Assembly (NCBI GenBank): GCA_002490315.1 | Contig: DLKG01000006.1 | Location: 1 to 46,290, forward strand | Source of the DNA: Prevotella sp. UBA7594 | GTDB taxonomy: Bacteria; Bacteroidota; Bacteroidia; Bacteroidales; Bacteroidaceae | Reading direction: 5' to 3' | Length of the DNA stretch: 46,290 nt | Part shown: piece after piece, positions 33,759 to 42,863 of the stretch | Position numbering within the stretch: the stretch's first letter is position 1 | Layout of the letters: every line of letters starts with the position of its first letter | Translations under genes and position numbers: made by a program | Notes under the pieces: generated by a model | The model's database searches: none | The model's input: the letters and a program-made list of their open reading frames with translations, nothing else | Told to the model about the DNA's origin: nothing

Positions 33759-34766
33759 TTAATGTGTTACTTTTTTTTGCAGCTGGCTCCTCAACTCCTC
33801 AAGGGACAGCGACGCCGCCACGATTTTACCGTCACGGAAGACAATGTTGTCGGGCACGTTGGAAAGACCAAGGCGATTGTAGAGATCGCCGTCGACGGAC
33901 TTGCCGTCGCATACTGTCGTGATGGAGGAGAGATCGTTCACCTTGAGTGTGGAACGGCATTGCGCTTTGCTGTAGTCGAGCGAAATGCCAATAATGGAGA
34001 ATGTGCCAGGATTATCTTTCTGCAAGGCACAGACATTGCGGAGCATAGCAAGGCTGTTGAAATTCCAGGTTGTCCATGCGATGACAACAACTGTAGACGA
34101 CTCGAACAGAGCGGAGTTGGAGATGAGCTTGCCATTGATGTCGTAGGCAGTGAACGAAGGCGCCGCCTTGCCAGGCGAGGACACTGTCTTTCCTGCAATC
34201 TGACGCTGGAGGGCAAGCAGGGAGGCATTGTCGGGACGCTTTGCGAGCATCGCCGCTATCATACGCGACGCCGAATGGAAGTCTGGGGTCGGAGTCTGGA
34301 TAAAATAGCGTCGCACGAGATACGTCGAGACAGCCGACTCGGGATGGTCTTCTATGAACTGGCGGGCATAATTCTTCGTCTCTTCCGGAGAGGCACTGGC
34401 AATCTGATCACGGAAGGAATTCATCAGTTCATTGTCTTTCGTGCCCTTGACGGTCATCTCCTTTAGGTGGGAGGCGTCGCCTTTTATGTCGACGCTCTTG
34501 CCTGGAGCGGCAAAGACGGGTTGCTCCGTGAAGTTGGGGAAGACAATCATGAGCGTCATCTCGCGATTGCACTCCAGCTCATAGCTGAAGCGACCAGCCT
34601 GCACCTTTATGGTGTCGAGACCTTGCATCGTACCGTCTGGACTGTATACATAAAATTCACCCTGATTGAGGTGGAGGAGCCTGCCGTCAATCTTGAAATG
34701 ACGGCTGTCGGTTCCACAAGACACCATAATCAGGGTGAACATTATAAGGTACAAGAATTTTCTCAT
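33759..34766 (-). CDS. TlpA-like lipoprotein lacking the redox CxxC
   Basis: The 335-aa protein is a lipoprotein (lipobox IMVSC, Cys17). Residues about 23-110 look like the DUF4369 domain found before thioredoxin-like modules (DGRLLHLNQGEFYVYSPDG). Residues 200-330 are a TlpA/AhpC-like fold: AAPSFTAYDINGKLISNSAL, VVVIAWTTWNFNSLAMLR, and the cis-Pro loop LSNVPDNIVFRDGKIVA. In active TlpA the WTTW would be followed by C-x-x-C; here it is Asn235-Phe-Asn-Ser238, so disulfide exchange is unlikely. It may bind or scaffold instead. It is 23 nt downstream of the OmpA/TPR lipoprotein gene and 1 nt upstream of the barrel gene. Confidence 0.75.
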   Translation of the reverse strand: MRKFLYLIMFTLIMVSCGTDSRHFKIDGRLLHLNQGEFYVYSPDGTMQGLDTIKVQAGRFSYELECNREMTLMIVFPNFTEQPVFAAPGKSVDIKGDASHLKEMTVKGTKDNELMNSFRDQIASASPEETKNYARQFIEDHPESAVSTYLVRRYFIQTPTPDFHSASRMIAAMLAKRPDNASLLALQRQIAGKTVSSPGKAAPSFTAYDINGKLISNSALFESSTVVVIAWTTWNFNSLAMLRNVCALQKDNPGTFSIIGISLDYSKAQCRSTLKVNDLSSITTVCDGKSVDGDLYNRLGLSNVPDNIVFRDGKIVAASLSLEELRSQLQKKVTH

Positions 34767-34789
34767 ACTTTATTTTTCACATGGATTTC

Positions 34790-36463
34790 TTACTTCAGCA
34801 AAGAAAGTTCCAGGTCGTTGTCGGCATACTCCTTGAGAGAAGGATCCTTCTGGAGGGCTTCCTTCAGATAAGAGTTGGCTGCAAACTTATTGCCACGGCG
34901 TGCAGCTACGATAGCGTGGAGGTAGTCGGTCATGGCGTTAGGAGTAGCCACTTTGTCGAGAGTCTTTGCAGCAGCTTCGTAGTTCTTGTTCATGATCTGA
35001 GCAAGAGCAGCAGTATTGGTATTCTGCTTACCGAAGTCCTTCTCTGCCTGGGCATAGTTGCCCTTGGCAAGATTGAGGGCACCGAGAGCAGATGCCACGT
35101 TCTCAGAACCTGCAGACTTGGAAATCTTGCGCTCTGCATCCTGCACGTCACCGTTCACGAGAGAGAGCAGACCGAGGTTGGCATTGGCTTCAGGAGTGTC
35201 GCTGCCAAGAGAAGCTGCCTTCTCTGCATACTTCTGTGCGTTGGCTGTATCACCCTTAGCAAGAGCGAGGGCAGCGAGGTTGTTGTATGCGCGGTAGTCG
35301 TTGGGATAAAGCTCTGCTGTCTTCTTGTAGATTTCCTCCTGCTTAGCGGGAGTCTCGTCGAGAGTGGCAGCATAAAGAAGCTCGTCAGCGCTGAGCTTGG
35401 AAGCGTCAGCGGAGTACTGCTCCTTAATCTGGTCGTCGCTGCGACCGATTGTCTCGTAATTGATAATGAGGCGAGAACGGCGCAACTCGGGAAGGATACC
35501 GTCGGCAAGCTCACGGAAGCCGGCAGACATGTTGCGAATCTGCTGCTCACGCTCCTGAGGATCGCTGTACATTGAAAGCACGCGGAGAATCACGTCCTTG
35601 TCCTGAAGGTTGGAAGCAGCAACAAGCTTCTGGAAGCCGTCCCAATCCTGTGCTGTGTAGTGAGCGTCAATGTTGGCGTTAACCTTTGTCTGCTTAAGAG
35701 TGTTCTTAACGTACTTCTCTGACTCCTTCTGACGGTTGCCAGCAAGCTTGTCATTGAACTTCACGCCACCATCAGGAGATGCGTAAGCCTGCACCTCAAC
35801 GTTCTGAACGTTGTAGCCCTCACGGTCAGCATTAATCTTCTTAAGCATATCGACAAACTCCTTTACAGAGTTGTTCTTAAGCTCACTCTTGCGGAGGTTG
35901 GCCTGGTTGATAAGGAACTTGATATTAGCCTCCTGCTTCTGCTCCTTGACACGCTGGAATGAGTCGGGAGCGATGCAGCCATTCTCGGAAGCGAGGGTGC
36001 GCTTGTAGAGTTCTGAAGTGGCGATGACACCGTCTGCCACCTTGACTGCAGGCACATTACACTGCTTCTTGCCGAGACGAGCGTCGAACGTGAGGTACAT
36101 CTCACTCTTCTGCATCTCAGGAACATAATCAAAGGATGTCTTCATCGTGTAGCGACCGCCTACCTTGTAGGAAATCGTCTGGTCGTTGCCTTGAACCTTC
36201 TCGCCCTGGAATGTGGCGGGCTGTCCTTTTGCCACCTGTCCGTCAGCATAACGCAACTCAGGTGTCACCGTAACAACGGCCTTCTTCTTCATGTACTTCT
36301 CGGGGAACGTACCATTGATTGTAGCCGGAACCTTGCCTGCCTCTGTCTCAAGCGGATTAGGAATAACAGTGAAGTTGTCAGCCGAGAGAGAACCAAGCTT
36401 CGAACAAGATGTCATGAACAGCATTGCTGCAGCCGACAAAAATAATAGGTTGTTTTTCTGCAT
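34790..36463 (-). CDS. OmpA-like and TPR lipoprotein
   Basis: The 557-aa protein begins with a lipoprotein signal (MQKNNLLFLSAAAMLFMTSC, Cys20). Residues about 180-335 hold an OmpA-like segment (ANIKFLINQANLRKSE ... VEVQAYASPDGG ... NDKLAGNRQKESEKYVKN), which in relatives binds peptidoglycan. Residues about 370-530 have tetratricopeptide-like repeats (YPNDYRAYNNLAALALAKGD, AEKAASLGSDTPEANANLGL). Together this suggests a cell-envelope scaffold. ATG 36463 is chosen for the lipoprotein signal; 36550 adds 29 non-signal residues. It is the first gene of the three-gene minus-strand unit. Confidence 0.8.
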   Translation of the reverse strand: MQKNNLLFLSAAAMLFMTSCSKLGSLSADNFTVIPNPLETEAGKVPATINGTFPEKYMKKKAVVTVTPELRYADGQVAKGQPATFQGEKVQGNDQTISYKVGGRYTMKTSFDYVPEMQKSEMYLTFDARLGKKQCNVPAVKVADGVIATSELYKRTLASENGCIAPDSFQRVKEQKQEANIKFLINQANLRKSELKNNSVKEFVDMLKKINADREGYNVQNVEVQAYASPDGGVKFNDKLAGNRQKESEKYVKNTLKQTKVNANIDAHYTAQDWDGFQKLVAASNLQDKDVILRVLSMYSDPQEREQQIRNMSAGFRELADGILPELRRSRLIINYETIGRSDDQIKEQYSADASKLSADELLYAATLDETPAKQEEIYKKTAELYPNDYRAYNNLAALALAKGDTANAQKYAEKAASLGSDTPEANANLGLLSLVNGDVQDAERKISKSAGSENVASALGALNLAKGNYAQAEKDFGKQNTNTAALAQIMNKNYEAAAKTLDKVATPNAMTDYLHAIVAARRGNKFAANSYLKEALQKDPSLKEYADNDLELSLLK

Positions 36464-36549
36464 AGTGTTATTATGAAAAGTTATTGTTAATATACATAGA
36501 GAACTACGTGAAGCATTGTTCGCGCGGATACATCTATAAAATGTAACCA

Positions 36550-36557
36550 CAAAGTTA
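36550..36557 (-). promoter_or_regulatory. -7 box for the OmpA/TPR lipoprotein unit
   Basis: TAACTTTG on the minus strand, 86 nt before the start at 36463. No good TTG partner is visible. The divergent gap 36464-36740 is otherwise AT-rich and featureless. Confidence 0.45.
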
Positions 36558-36675
36558 ATGAACTAAATTATAAGTTTGCCCATGTAAGGCTTTTTATTAT
36601 ATTTAATTAACCCTTTTATTTCATGCAATGACATAATAATTATGACAAAAAGACTGATTTTATAAAAAATAATAG

Positions 36676-36683
36676 TAATTTTG
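36676..36683 (+). promoter_or_regulatory. -7 box for the Omp28-like array
   Basis: TAATTTTG fits the consensus 57 nt before the first Omp28-like gene; the -33 element is not clear. Confidence 0.4.
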
Positions 36684-36740
36684 TTGCGGTTTGAAAGATA
36701 ATTTTTAACCGAGGATAAGAAAATCAACTAATTCAAGGAT

Positions 36741-38540
36741 ATGAAAAAATTCTACACTTTACTCGTTTCAGCCATTATGGCCTCCACTTCGGCTATCGCA
36801 CAGACGACAACTATCTCATTAGGATATTGCGACGAAGTGGTCGCAGGATGCTTCGGCGACAAGACTGAGGCAAAGGGCGCTATTTATATCCCGGCGGAAC
36901 TGGCACAAATATACAAGGGAGCAAAGGTGACGGGCGTGAAGTTCGGACTCGTAAAGTCAATGCAAAACGTAAAGATTTTCCTCACGAAAGACCTCAACGG
37001 AACTCCCGTAACAGAGAAAACTCTCGGCACAAGCTTCAACGGCTTCAACAACGCCAAGTTTGACGAGGCATACACCATCACCGGAGAGGCTTTCTACGTA
37101 GGCTACAGCTACAGCGGAGACACGGAGGTGCTCGGCTACTCACATCTTTACAACCCCAACGGATGCTGGGCAGACCTCGGAGACGGATGGAAGGACTATG
37201 CTTCCGACCCGGACTTCCACTCGAATGCACTCGCCATACAGGCACGCGTCACTGGCTCCAATCTGCCTAAGGACTTAGCTCTCGTCAATGTCAACAACAC
37301 GACATCCAAGAAGAGCACTCCTTTCAACATCACGGGCACCGTGATGAGCTACTCTCCAAAGACCACCACGAGCTACTCCATCGCCTACTCCATCGACGGC
37401 GGCAAGGAGCAGACCGCAACTATCAACAAGAGCATAAAGGCGGGTGCAACGGGCACATTCTCCATTGAACACCCCGGCATTGACAAGAACGGAACACATA
37501 CGATAGAATGTCGCATCGTCGACGTCAACGGAGAAGCTGACCCATACGAAGGCAACAACAAAGCATCGGGCTATCTGGGAGTGGCGTCTTCACGACAAGC
37601 CAACTACCGCATGGTATGCGAGGAAGGCACGGGCACATGGTGTCAGGCTTGTCCGCTTGGTATCGTCGGTATGGAATACATGTACAACAAATATCCGAAC
37701 AACTTCGTGGGCATTGCCGTACACCCGTCGGACGGTGGCAGAGAGCACTCGGAACTTGTGCCGAGCGGCTACAGCGCAATCAACTTCACGAGTTACCCGT
37801 CTGCCTATATCAACCGGTCTGCCGACATGTACCTCTCCCCAAGCGCAAACAATCTTGAAGCCGCTTATCTTGAAACGCTCAACGGATTCCGACTTGGCGA
37901 AATCGAAGTCAACTCCGACTTTACGGACGGCAGCAAAAATGCCGTAAACGCTACGGCTACCATGACATTCGTTTCCGACATTTACAGTTCCAACTACAAG
38001 GTGGCATTTGTAATGACGGAGAACAAGGTGACGGGCTACAGACAAAGCAACGCCTACGCCGGTAGCAGCACGCCAATGGGCGGATTCGAGAACATGAGCA
38101 GCAACTGCGAGATTGACCTCGACCACGTGGCAAGAGAGATATGGGGATACAACGGACTGGACAACAGCGTACCGGAAGTGATAAAGGAGGGTGTACCCGT
38201 AACTTTCACGAAGACTCTCAACATCCCGAAGAATGTGAAGAACGTTGACAACATTCAGGTTATCGCATTACTTTTCAACACGACAACGGGCGTCATCGAG
38301 AACGCTGCCGAGGCTAAGGTAGGCAACTCCTCCGGCACGACAGCCATCACCGATATTGCCAACAAGCCCGAACCACAGATTGCCGTCATTGACGGAATGA
38401 TTAATGTCAACGGCTACGACGGAAATGTCTGCATCTACACAATCGACGGAAAACCCATTGCCAACAAATCACTCAGCCACGGAATCTACATCGTGAAGGG
38501 CAACGGAAGCAACAAGTTTGTAAAACGTATTGCCATCTAA
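36741..38540 (+). CDS. Omp28-like secreted protein, paralog 1
   Basis: A 599-aa exported protein (signal MKKFYTLLVSAIMASTSAIA-QT) with three parts. Residues 20-180 form a lectin-like beta region (YCDEVVAGCFGDKTEAKGAI). A second beta domain has the YSIDGG and EGNNKA motifs. The central thioredoxin-like Omp28 module carries CEEGTGTWCQACPLGIVGME with Cys301 and Cys304. The C-terminal 45 residues (GYDGNVCIYTIDGKPIANKS ... GIYIVKGNG ... FVKRIAI) are a clear T9SS type A sorting domain, so it is probably carried to the surface or outside. The C-Q-A-C pair could be redox active. The following two genes are its paralogs, 28 nt apart and then 74 nt. Confidence 0.82.
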   Translation: MKKFYTLLVSAIMASTSAIAQTTTISLGYCDEVVAGCFGDKTEAKGAIYIPAELAQIYKGAKVTGVKFGLVKSMQNVKIFLTKDLNGTPVTEKTLGTSFNGFNNAKFDEAYTITGEAFYVGYSYSGDTEVLGYSHLYNPNGCWADLGDGWKDYASDPDFHSNALAIQARVTGSNLPKDLALVNVNNTTSKKSTPFNITGTVMSYSPKTTTSYSIAYSIDGGKEQTATINKSIKAGATGTFSIEHPGIDKNGTHTIECRIVDVNGEADPYEGNNKASGYLGVASSRQANYRMVCEEGTGTWCQACPLGIVGMEYMYNKYPNNFVGIAVHPSDGGREHSELVPSGYSAINFTSYPSAYINRSADMYLSPSANNLEAAYLETLNGFRLGEIEVNSDFTDGSKNAVNATATMTFVSDIYSSNYKVAFVMTENKVTGYRQSNAYAGSSTPMGGFENMSSNCEIDLDHVAREIWGYNGLDNSVPEVIKEGVPVTFTKTLNIPKNVKNVDNIQVIALLFNTTTGVIENAAEAKVGNSSGTTAITDIANKPEPQIAVIDGMINVNGYDGNVCIYTIDGKPIANKSLSHGIYIVKGNGSNKFVKRIAI

Positions 38541-38568
38541 AGCCAAGAATATATAAAACCAAGACTCT

Positions 38569-40350
38569 ATGAAAAGAATATCCACTCTTCTGCTGCTCTT
38601 ACTGCTCATCGCAACTGGAGCAAGCGCCAAGTTCACCTACTGGGGCTACTGCGACAAAGACATCGTAGGCACCTATGGCAACCAAACCTCAGGTAAGGCT
38701 GCCATGTACATCCCGGCTGAGGTGGCACAGAAATACGTTGGACTAACCGTCACTGGCGTACGTCTCGGACTGACCGACAATGCAAGCACTCTAAAAGTCT
38801 TTCTGTCTGAATCTCTTGACGGCACACCACTCGCCGAGAGCGACAACAACGGCGGAGTGAAAGGAAACAACCTTGTGAAGTTCGATAACCCCTACACCAT
38901 TAACGGCAAGGGTTTCTACGTCGGCTACGAGGTGGCTGGCACAAATGCCGTCATCGCCTACACGTCCTGCAAGGCAGCTGGCAGCAACTTCACCAACTTC
39001 GGCTCAGGATGGACAGACAATGCTGCCAACGGTGACAATGCTCTGTCTATCACGGCACGCATAGAAGGATCATCAGTACCTGTTGACTTCGCCATTGCGA
39101 ACCTCAACGACATGGCTGTGAAGAAGGACACACCTTTCGACATCACGGGAAAGCTCATGAATCTGTCGGCCACGAAGGTTTACTCTTACGAACTCGCCTA
39201 CTCCATTGACGGCGGTGAGGAAACTAAGGTGACATTCGACGAGGCTATTAGCGAGCGTAGCGAGGGCACATTCACTATACACCACAACGGCATCAGCGCT
39301 GCTGGCAACCACAAACTGTCAGTGCGCATCGTGAGCGTTGAGGGCGAAGAGGACGCTTATGAAGGCAACAACAACGCGAGTTGCAATCTTTTCATGACAT
39401 CCATCGCACCTACAAAGCGTGTTCTTATGGAGGAATTTACAGGTCTCATGTGTGGAGCCTGCCCACGCGGCATCGTCTCCATACAGAAATGCACGGAGGC
39501 ATACCCAGACAACTTCATCGCCATCGCCAAGCACAATTACTACATGGACACACCGACCGAACTCAAGTCGCCGACCTACGACTACGAGGTTGGAAGCACA
39601 TGGCCATACTGTACAATGGACCGTCGACTTGAATTCGACCCCGATCCAAACACATCACTGCAATATCTCAACGCCATCCTCAACGCCACGGAGGTAGCGG
39701 CTGGCGTGGACGCAGAAGCCAATTTGGTGGAAGGCGACGACACACACGTTAAAGCAAAAGCCAAGGTGCAGTTCGTGAAGAATTTCAATGATGTCAACTT
39801 CCGCCTTGCCTTCGCCATTATCGAGGACGGTGTGACGGGCTACAGCCAAAACAACAAATACGCAGGTGGCGGACTGGGCTCTCTCGACGGATGGGAAAGC
39901 AAGGGTACTATGGTGAAAGTAACGCTCAACCACGTGGCACGCATGGGTTACGGCGTCAAGGAAGGCATAGAGAATAGTATTCCTTCTAACGTCAACGAGT
40001 CGAACATCTACACCTACGATGCCACACTCTCTCTGCCCTCAACCATCAGAGACCGCAAGAATCTGAAGCTTGTTGTAATGTTGTTAAACAAGTCGACGGG
40101 ATGGGTGGAGAATGCCGTGGAGGTACCTGTCCTTGAAAGCGGCGAGACTTCTGTTACGGATCTCAACGAAACAGTGGCTCCCGACCTCTGTATGCGCGAT
40201 GGACGCATCATGATTGAGGGCTTCGACGGCAAGCTCCAGGTGTACACCATCGGTGGCGAGCTCGTTGCCAACCAGGGACTAAAGAGCGGCATCTACATCG
40301 TGAGAGGCGTAAACGGAAAGAAAAGTTTCGTAAAGCGCATCGCTTTCTAA
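38569..40350 (+). CDS. Omp28-like secreted protein, paralog 2
   Basis: A 593-aa protein with a signal peptide (MKRISTLLLLLLLIATGASA-KF) and the same architecture as paralog 1. The N-terminal beta region (YCDKDIVGTYGNQTSGKAAM) and the YSIDGGEE and EGNNNAS segments are conserved. The Omp28 module shows MEEFTGLMCGACPRGIVSIQ with Cys295 and Cys298, the version closest to the family consensus (EFTG-x-x-C-x-x-CP). The T9SS tail is present (GFDGKLQVYTIGGELVANQG ... GIYIVRGVNGKKSFVKRIAF). It most likely arose by tandem duplication and has diverged. Confidence 0.82.
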   Translation: MKRISTLLLLLLLIATGASAKFTYWGYCDKDIVGTYGNQTSGKAAMYIPAEVAQKYVGLTVTGVRLGLTDNASTLKVFLSESLDGTPLAESDNNGGVKGNNLVKFDNPYTINGKGFYVGYEVAGTNAVIAYTSCKAAGSNFTNFGSGWTDNAANGDNALSITARIEGSSVPVDFAIANLNDMAVKKDTPFDITGKLMNLSATKVYSYELAYSIDGGEETKVTFDEAISERSEGTFTIHHNGISAAGNHKLSVRIVSVEGEEDAYEGNNNASCNLFMTSIAPTKRVLMEEFTGLMCGACPRGIVSIQKCTEAYPDNFIAIAKHNYYMDTPTELKSPTYDYEVGSTWPYCTMDRRLEFDPDPNTSLQYLNAILNATEVAAGVDAEANLVEGDDTHVKAKAKVQFVKNFNDVNFRLAFAIIEDGVTGYSQNNKYAGGGLGSLDGWESKGTMVKVTLNHVARMGYGVKEGIENSIPSNVNESNIYTYDATLSLPSTIRDRKNLKLVVMLLNKSTGWVENAVEVPVLESGETSVTDLNETVAPDLCMRDGRIMIEGFDGKLQVYTIGGELVANQGLKSGIYIVRGVNGKKSFVKRIAF

Positions 40351-40424
40351 AACACTAAATTAGCAGAAAGTCTTTGTCTGCTTATTTAAAGCTAAAAAAC
40401 AAAACGACAAAACAAAAAATACGG

Positions 40425-42221
40425 ATGAAGAAAATAGCATTACTCCTGCTGATGTTACTCCTCGTAACGACAGCAGCCAACGCCAAGTTCACATATTGGG
40501 GATATGGCGACAAAACCATAGTAGACACATATGGTGCAAAAAGTACGAAATCAGGAAAGGCTGCCATCTATATTCCTACCGAAGTGGCAAAAGTGTACAA
40601 GGGGCTGTCATTGACTGGTGTACGCATAGGCTTGTCCAACCAACCAACGACGCTACGCGTCTTCGTGGCTAAAGACCTCAATGGCTCCTACAACGAAGAG
40701 GAGACCTACAACGACGCCAACGAAGGTCTCAACATCATTAAGTTCTCAAAACCCTACACCATCGACGGAGAAGGTTTCTACGTAGGATACGAGTTTGAAG
40801 CAGAGAAAAACGTAGTAGGCTGCACCGACGAACACTACGCCAACGCCAACTTCACCGACTTCGGCTCAGGATGGAGCGACAACGCCAAGGCAAACCCCAA
40901 CAGTTCTAACGCCCTCTCCATTCAAATGCGCGTTGAGGGCAACACACTGCCATTGGACTTCACCGTATGCGGCATGACTACCACCACCGTGAACACGGGT
41001 GAGGACTTTCAGTTGAAAGGCAAAATCATCAATCTCTCCGCCTCGAAGGCTGAGAATTTCCGCCTCGGCTACACTGTCGGCACAGAAGAAGAGAAATTCG
41101 TCGACCTCTCTCTCCCCATCAATGAGCGTGGCGAGGGCGAATTTGCCATCGACTGTCAGTCGTTTAGCGCCAAGGGAAAGTACGACGTCGCCGTGCGTCT
41201 CGTCAGCGTTGACGGTGAAGCCGACGCCTACCAGGGCAATGACCGCACCACTTCCACCGTCTACGCTGCCAACGTTCTCATGCAAAAGCGTGCCTATATG
41301 GAGGAGTACACCGGCACGGGATGCAAGTGGTGTGTGCGCGGCATTGTAGGAATAGAGAAATGTCAAGAGCGTTTCGGCAACCGCTTCGTCGCTATTGCTA
41401 AACATTGCTATAGTGTTATCTCTGCTTTATCTTCTCCAACCTACGACTACATAGTAGGCGGCGGATTTCCGAAATGTATCATCGACCGCAAGATAGCCTG
41501 CGACCCAGGTCCAACGACTGCCCCCGTAAACGTGCAGGCTTGCATCAACCAGGGTACAAAGGCAGGCATTGACGCCATTGCGTCGTTTGCCCCGGGCGAC
41601 ACAGCAACGGTAAACATCACGGGCTTCGCCAAGTTCAGTAGCTCCTATCCCAACGCTAACTACCGTTTTGCCTTCGCCGTAATTGAGAACAACGTAAAAG
41701 GCTTCAAGCAGCAAAACGCATATTACGGAACTTCAGGCGACATGAACGGGTGGGAGAAGAAGCCTTCTCCAGTAGCAGTAGATCTGATGCACGTGGCACG
41801 CATGGGACTCGGAATATCTAATGGTATCGAGAACAGTATCCCTAAGGAAATCGAAGCCAACAAAATCATCAGCTACACCACGAATCTTACCATGCCGAGC
41901 AACGTACAGAACTACCGCAACCTTAAGGCTATCGCCTTGATTATGGACAAGAGCACCAACTACATCGAGAACGTCATTGAGGTGCCAATTGCTGAGGCAG
42001 CCCCAATTGTAAGCGCCATTAAGGACGTGGACAGCAGCAACACCACAGCGCCAGCCATCACCATAGCAGACGGCTGCGTCACAGCAGACGGCTTCAACGG
42101 ACAAATCAGCATCTATACACTCGACGGCAAGAAGGTCGGCAACAGAGGCTTGCAACCGGGCATGTACATCGTGAAGTTGAGCAACGGGAAACAGACTTTC
42201 GTAAAGAAAATCGCTTTCTAA
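40425..42221 (+). CDS. Omp28-like secreted protein, paralog 3
   Basis: A 598-aa protein starting at 40425 (signal MKKIALLLLMLLLVTTAANA-KF); an in-frame ATG at 40374 is upstream of the signal peptide. Architecture as in paralogs 1 and 2. The thiol pair is Cys300 and Cys303 in MEEYTGTGCKWCVRGIVGIE: the inter-cysteine residues are bulky Lys-Trp and the usual Pro after the second Cys is Val, which would change redox behaviour. It ends with a T9SS tail (GFNGQISIYTLDGKKVGNRG ... GMYIVKLSNGKQTFVKKIAF) and is followed by a hairpin terminator. Confidence 0.82.
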   Translation: MKKIALLLLMLLLVTTAANAKFTYWGYGDKTIVDTYGAKSTKSGKAAIYIPTEVAKVYKGLSLTGVRIGLSNQPTTLRVFVAKDLNGSYNEEETYNDANEGLNIIKFSKPYTIDGEGFYVGYEFEAEKNVVGCTDEHYANANFTDFGSGWSDNAKANPNSSNALSIQMRVEGNTLPLDFTVCGMTTTTVNTGEDFQLKGKIINLSASKAENFRLGYTVGTEEEKFVDLSLPINERGEGEFAIDCQSFSAKGKYDVAVRLVSVDGEADAYQGNDRTTSTVYAANVLMQKRAYMEEYTGTGCKWCVRGIVGIEKCQERFGNRFVAIAKHCYSVISALSSPTYDYIVGGGFPKCIIDRKIACDPGPTTAPVNVQACINQGTKAGIDAIASFAPGDTATVNITGFAKFSSSYPNANYRFAFAVIENNVKGFKQQNAYYGTSGDMNGWEKKPSPVAVDLMHVARMGLGISNGIENSIPKEIEANKIISYTTNLTMPSNVQNYRNLKAIALIMDKSTNYIENVIEVPIAEAAPIVSAIKDVDSSNTTAPAITIADGCVTADGFNGQISIYTLDGKKVGNRGLQPGMYIVKLSNGKQTFVKKIAF

Positions 42222-42259
42222 AGGAACTTGTCTATCTAAGGACAAGAAAAAACGCGATA

Positions 42260-42309
42260 GAGGCAATAGAGGCAACTAACACACATGGTTGTCCCTATTG
42301 TCTCTTTTT
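42260..42309 (+). terminator. terminator of the Omp28-like array
   Basis: GAGGCAATAGAGGCAAC (42260-42276) pairs with GTTGTCCCTATTGTCTC (42288-42304) with three G-U pairs, then TTTTT. It is a relative of the stem at 8243-8294. Downstream to 42390 nothing else is seen. Confidence 0.85.
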
Positions 42310-42390
42310 CATTTTTTATTTAGCACTTCACACCACGTCAATACTAAATAACACAAGAACAGGATAAAATTACAAAAAAACTAAAAAAAC

Positions 42391-42421
42391 TTTGCTGATA
42401 ACCTTATTTGCTGTAACTTTG
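42391..42421 (+). promoter_or_regulatory. promoter of rbfA
   Basis: -33 TTTG at 42391 and -7 box TAACTTTG at 42414-42421, 22 nt from TTG to TA; the leader to the start codon is about 90 nt. Confidence 0.65.
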
Positions 42422-42514
42422 TATAAATTAGCGTGTGTATGACGCAAAACGGCTTGGCACATTGTCAGGAAGCGTCGGAAAACGCTGCAAACGCAATCAT
42501 AAAAATCACAAAAA

Positions 42515-42850
42515 ATGCAAGAAACAAGACAGAACCGTATAGCCCGTCTCCTTCAGAAGGAGCTTAGTCTGATATTCCAAAGCCAAACTCGCGCTATGCA
42601 CGGCGTGATGGTCAGCGTGACACGTTGCCGAGTGTCGCCCGACCTCAGCATTTGCACAGCCTACCTAAGCGTGTTTCCTTCTGAGAAGGCAGACGAAATC
42701 GTAAAGAACATCACGGCAAACGAGAAGACTATCCGCTACGAATTGGGCACCCGCGTACGCAACCAGTTACGCATCATCCCCGAACTGCGCTTCTTCATCG
42801 ACGACTCCCTCGACTATATAGAACGCATCGACGAGCTTCTGAAGAAATAA
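42515..42850 (+). CDS. rbfA: ribosome-binding factor A
   Basis: RbfA helps late maturation of the 30S subunit at the 5' end of 16S rRNA. The 111-aa protein has the single KH-like fold: QNRIARLLQKELSLIFQSQT, VMVSVTRCRVSPDLSICTAYLSVFP and ELRFFIDDSLDYIERIDELL are all typical. It is 13 nt upstream of the permease gene, and this rbfA-permease order is common in Bacteroidales. Confidence 0.93.
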   Translation: MQETRQNRIARLLQKELSLIFQSQTRAMHGVMVSVTRCRVSPDLSICTAYLSVFPSEKADEIVKNITANEKTIRYELGTRVRNQLRIIPELRFFIDDSLDYIERIDELLKK

Positions 42851-42863
42851 GCCTAAAAAACAG

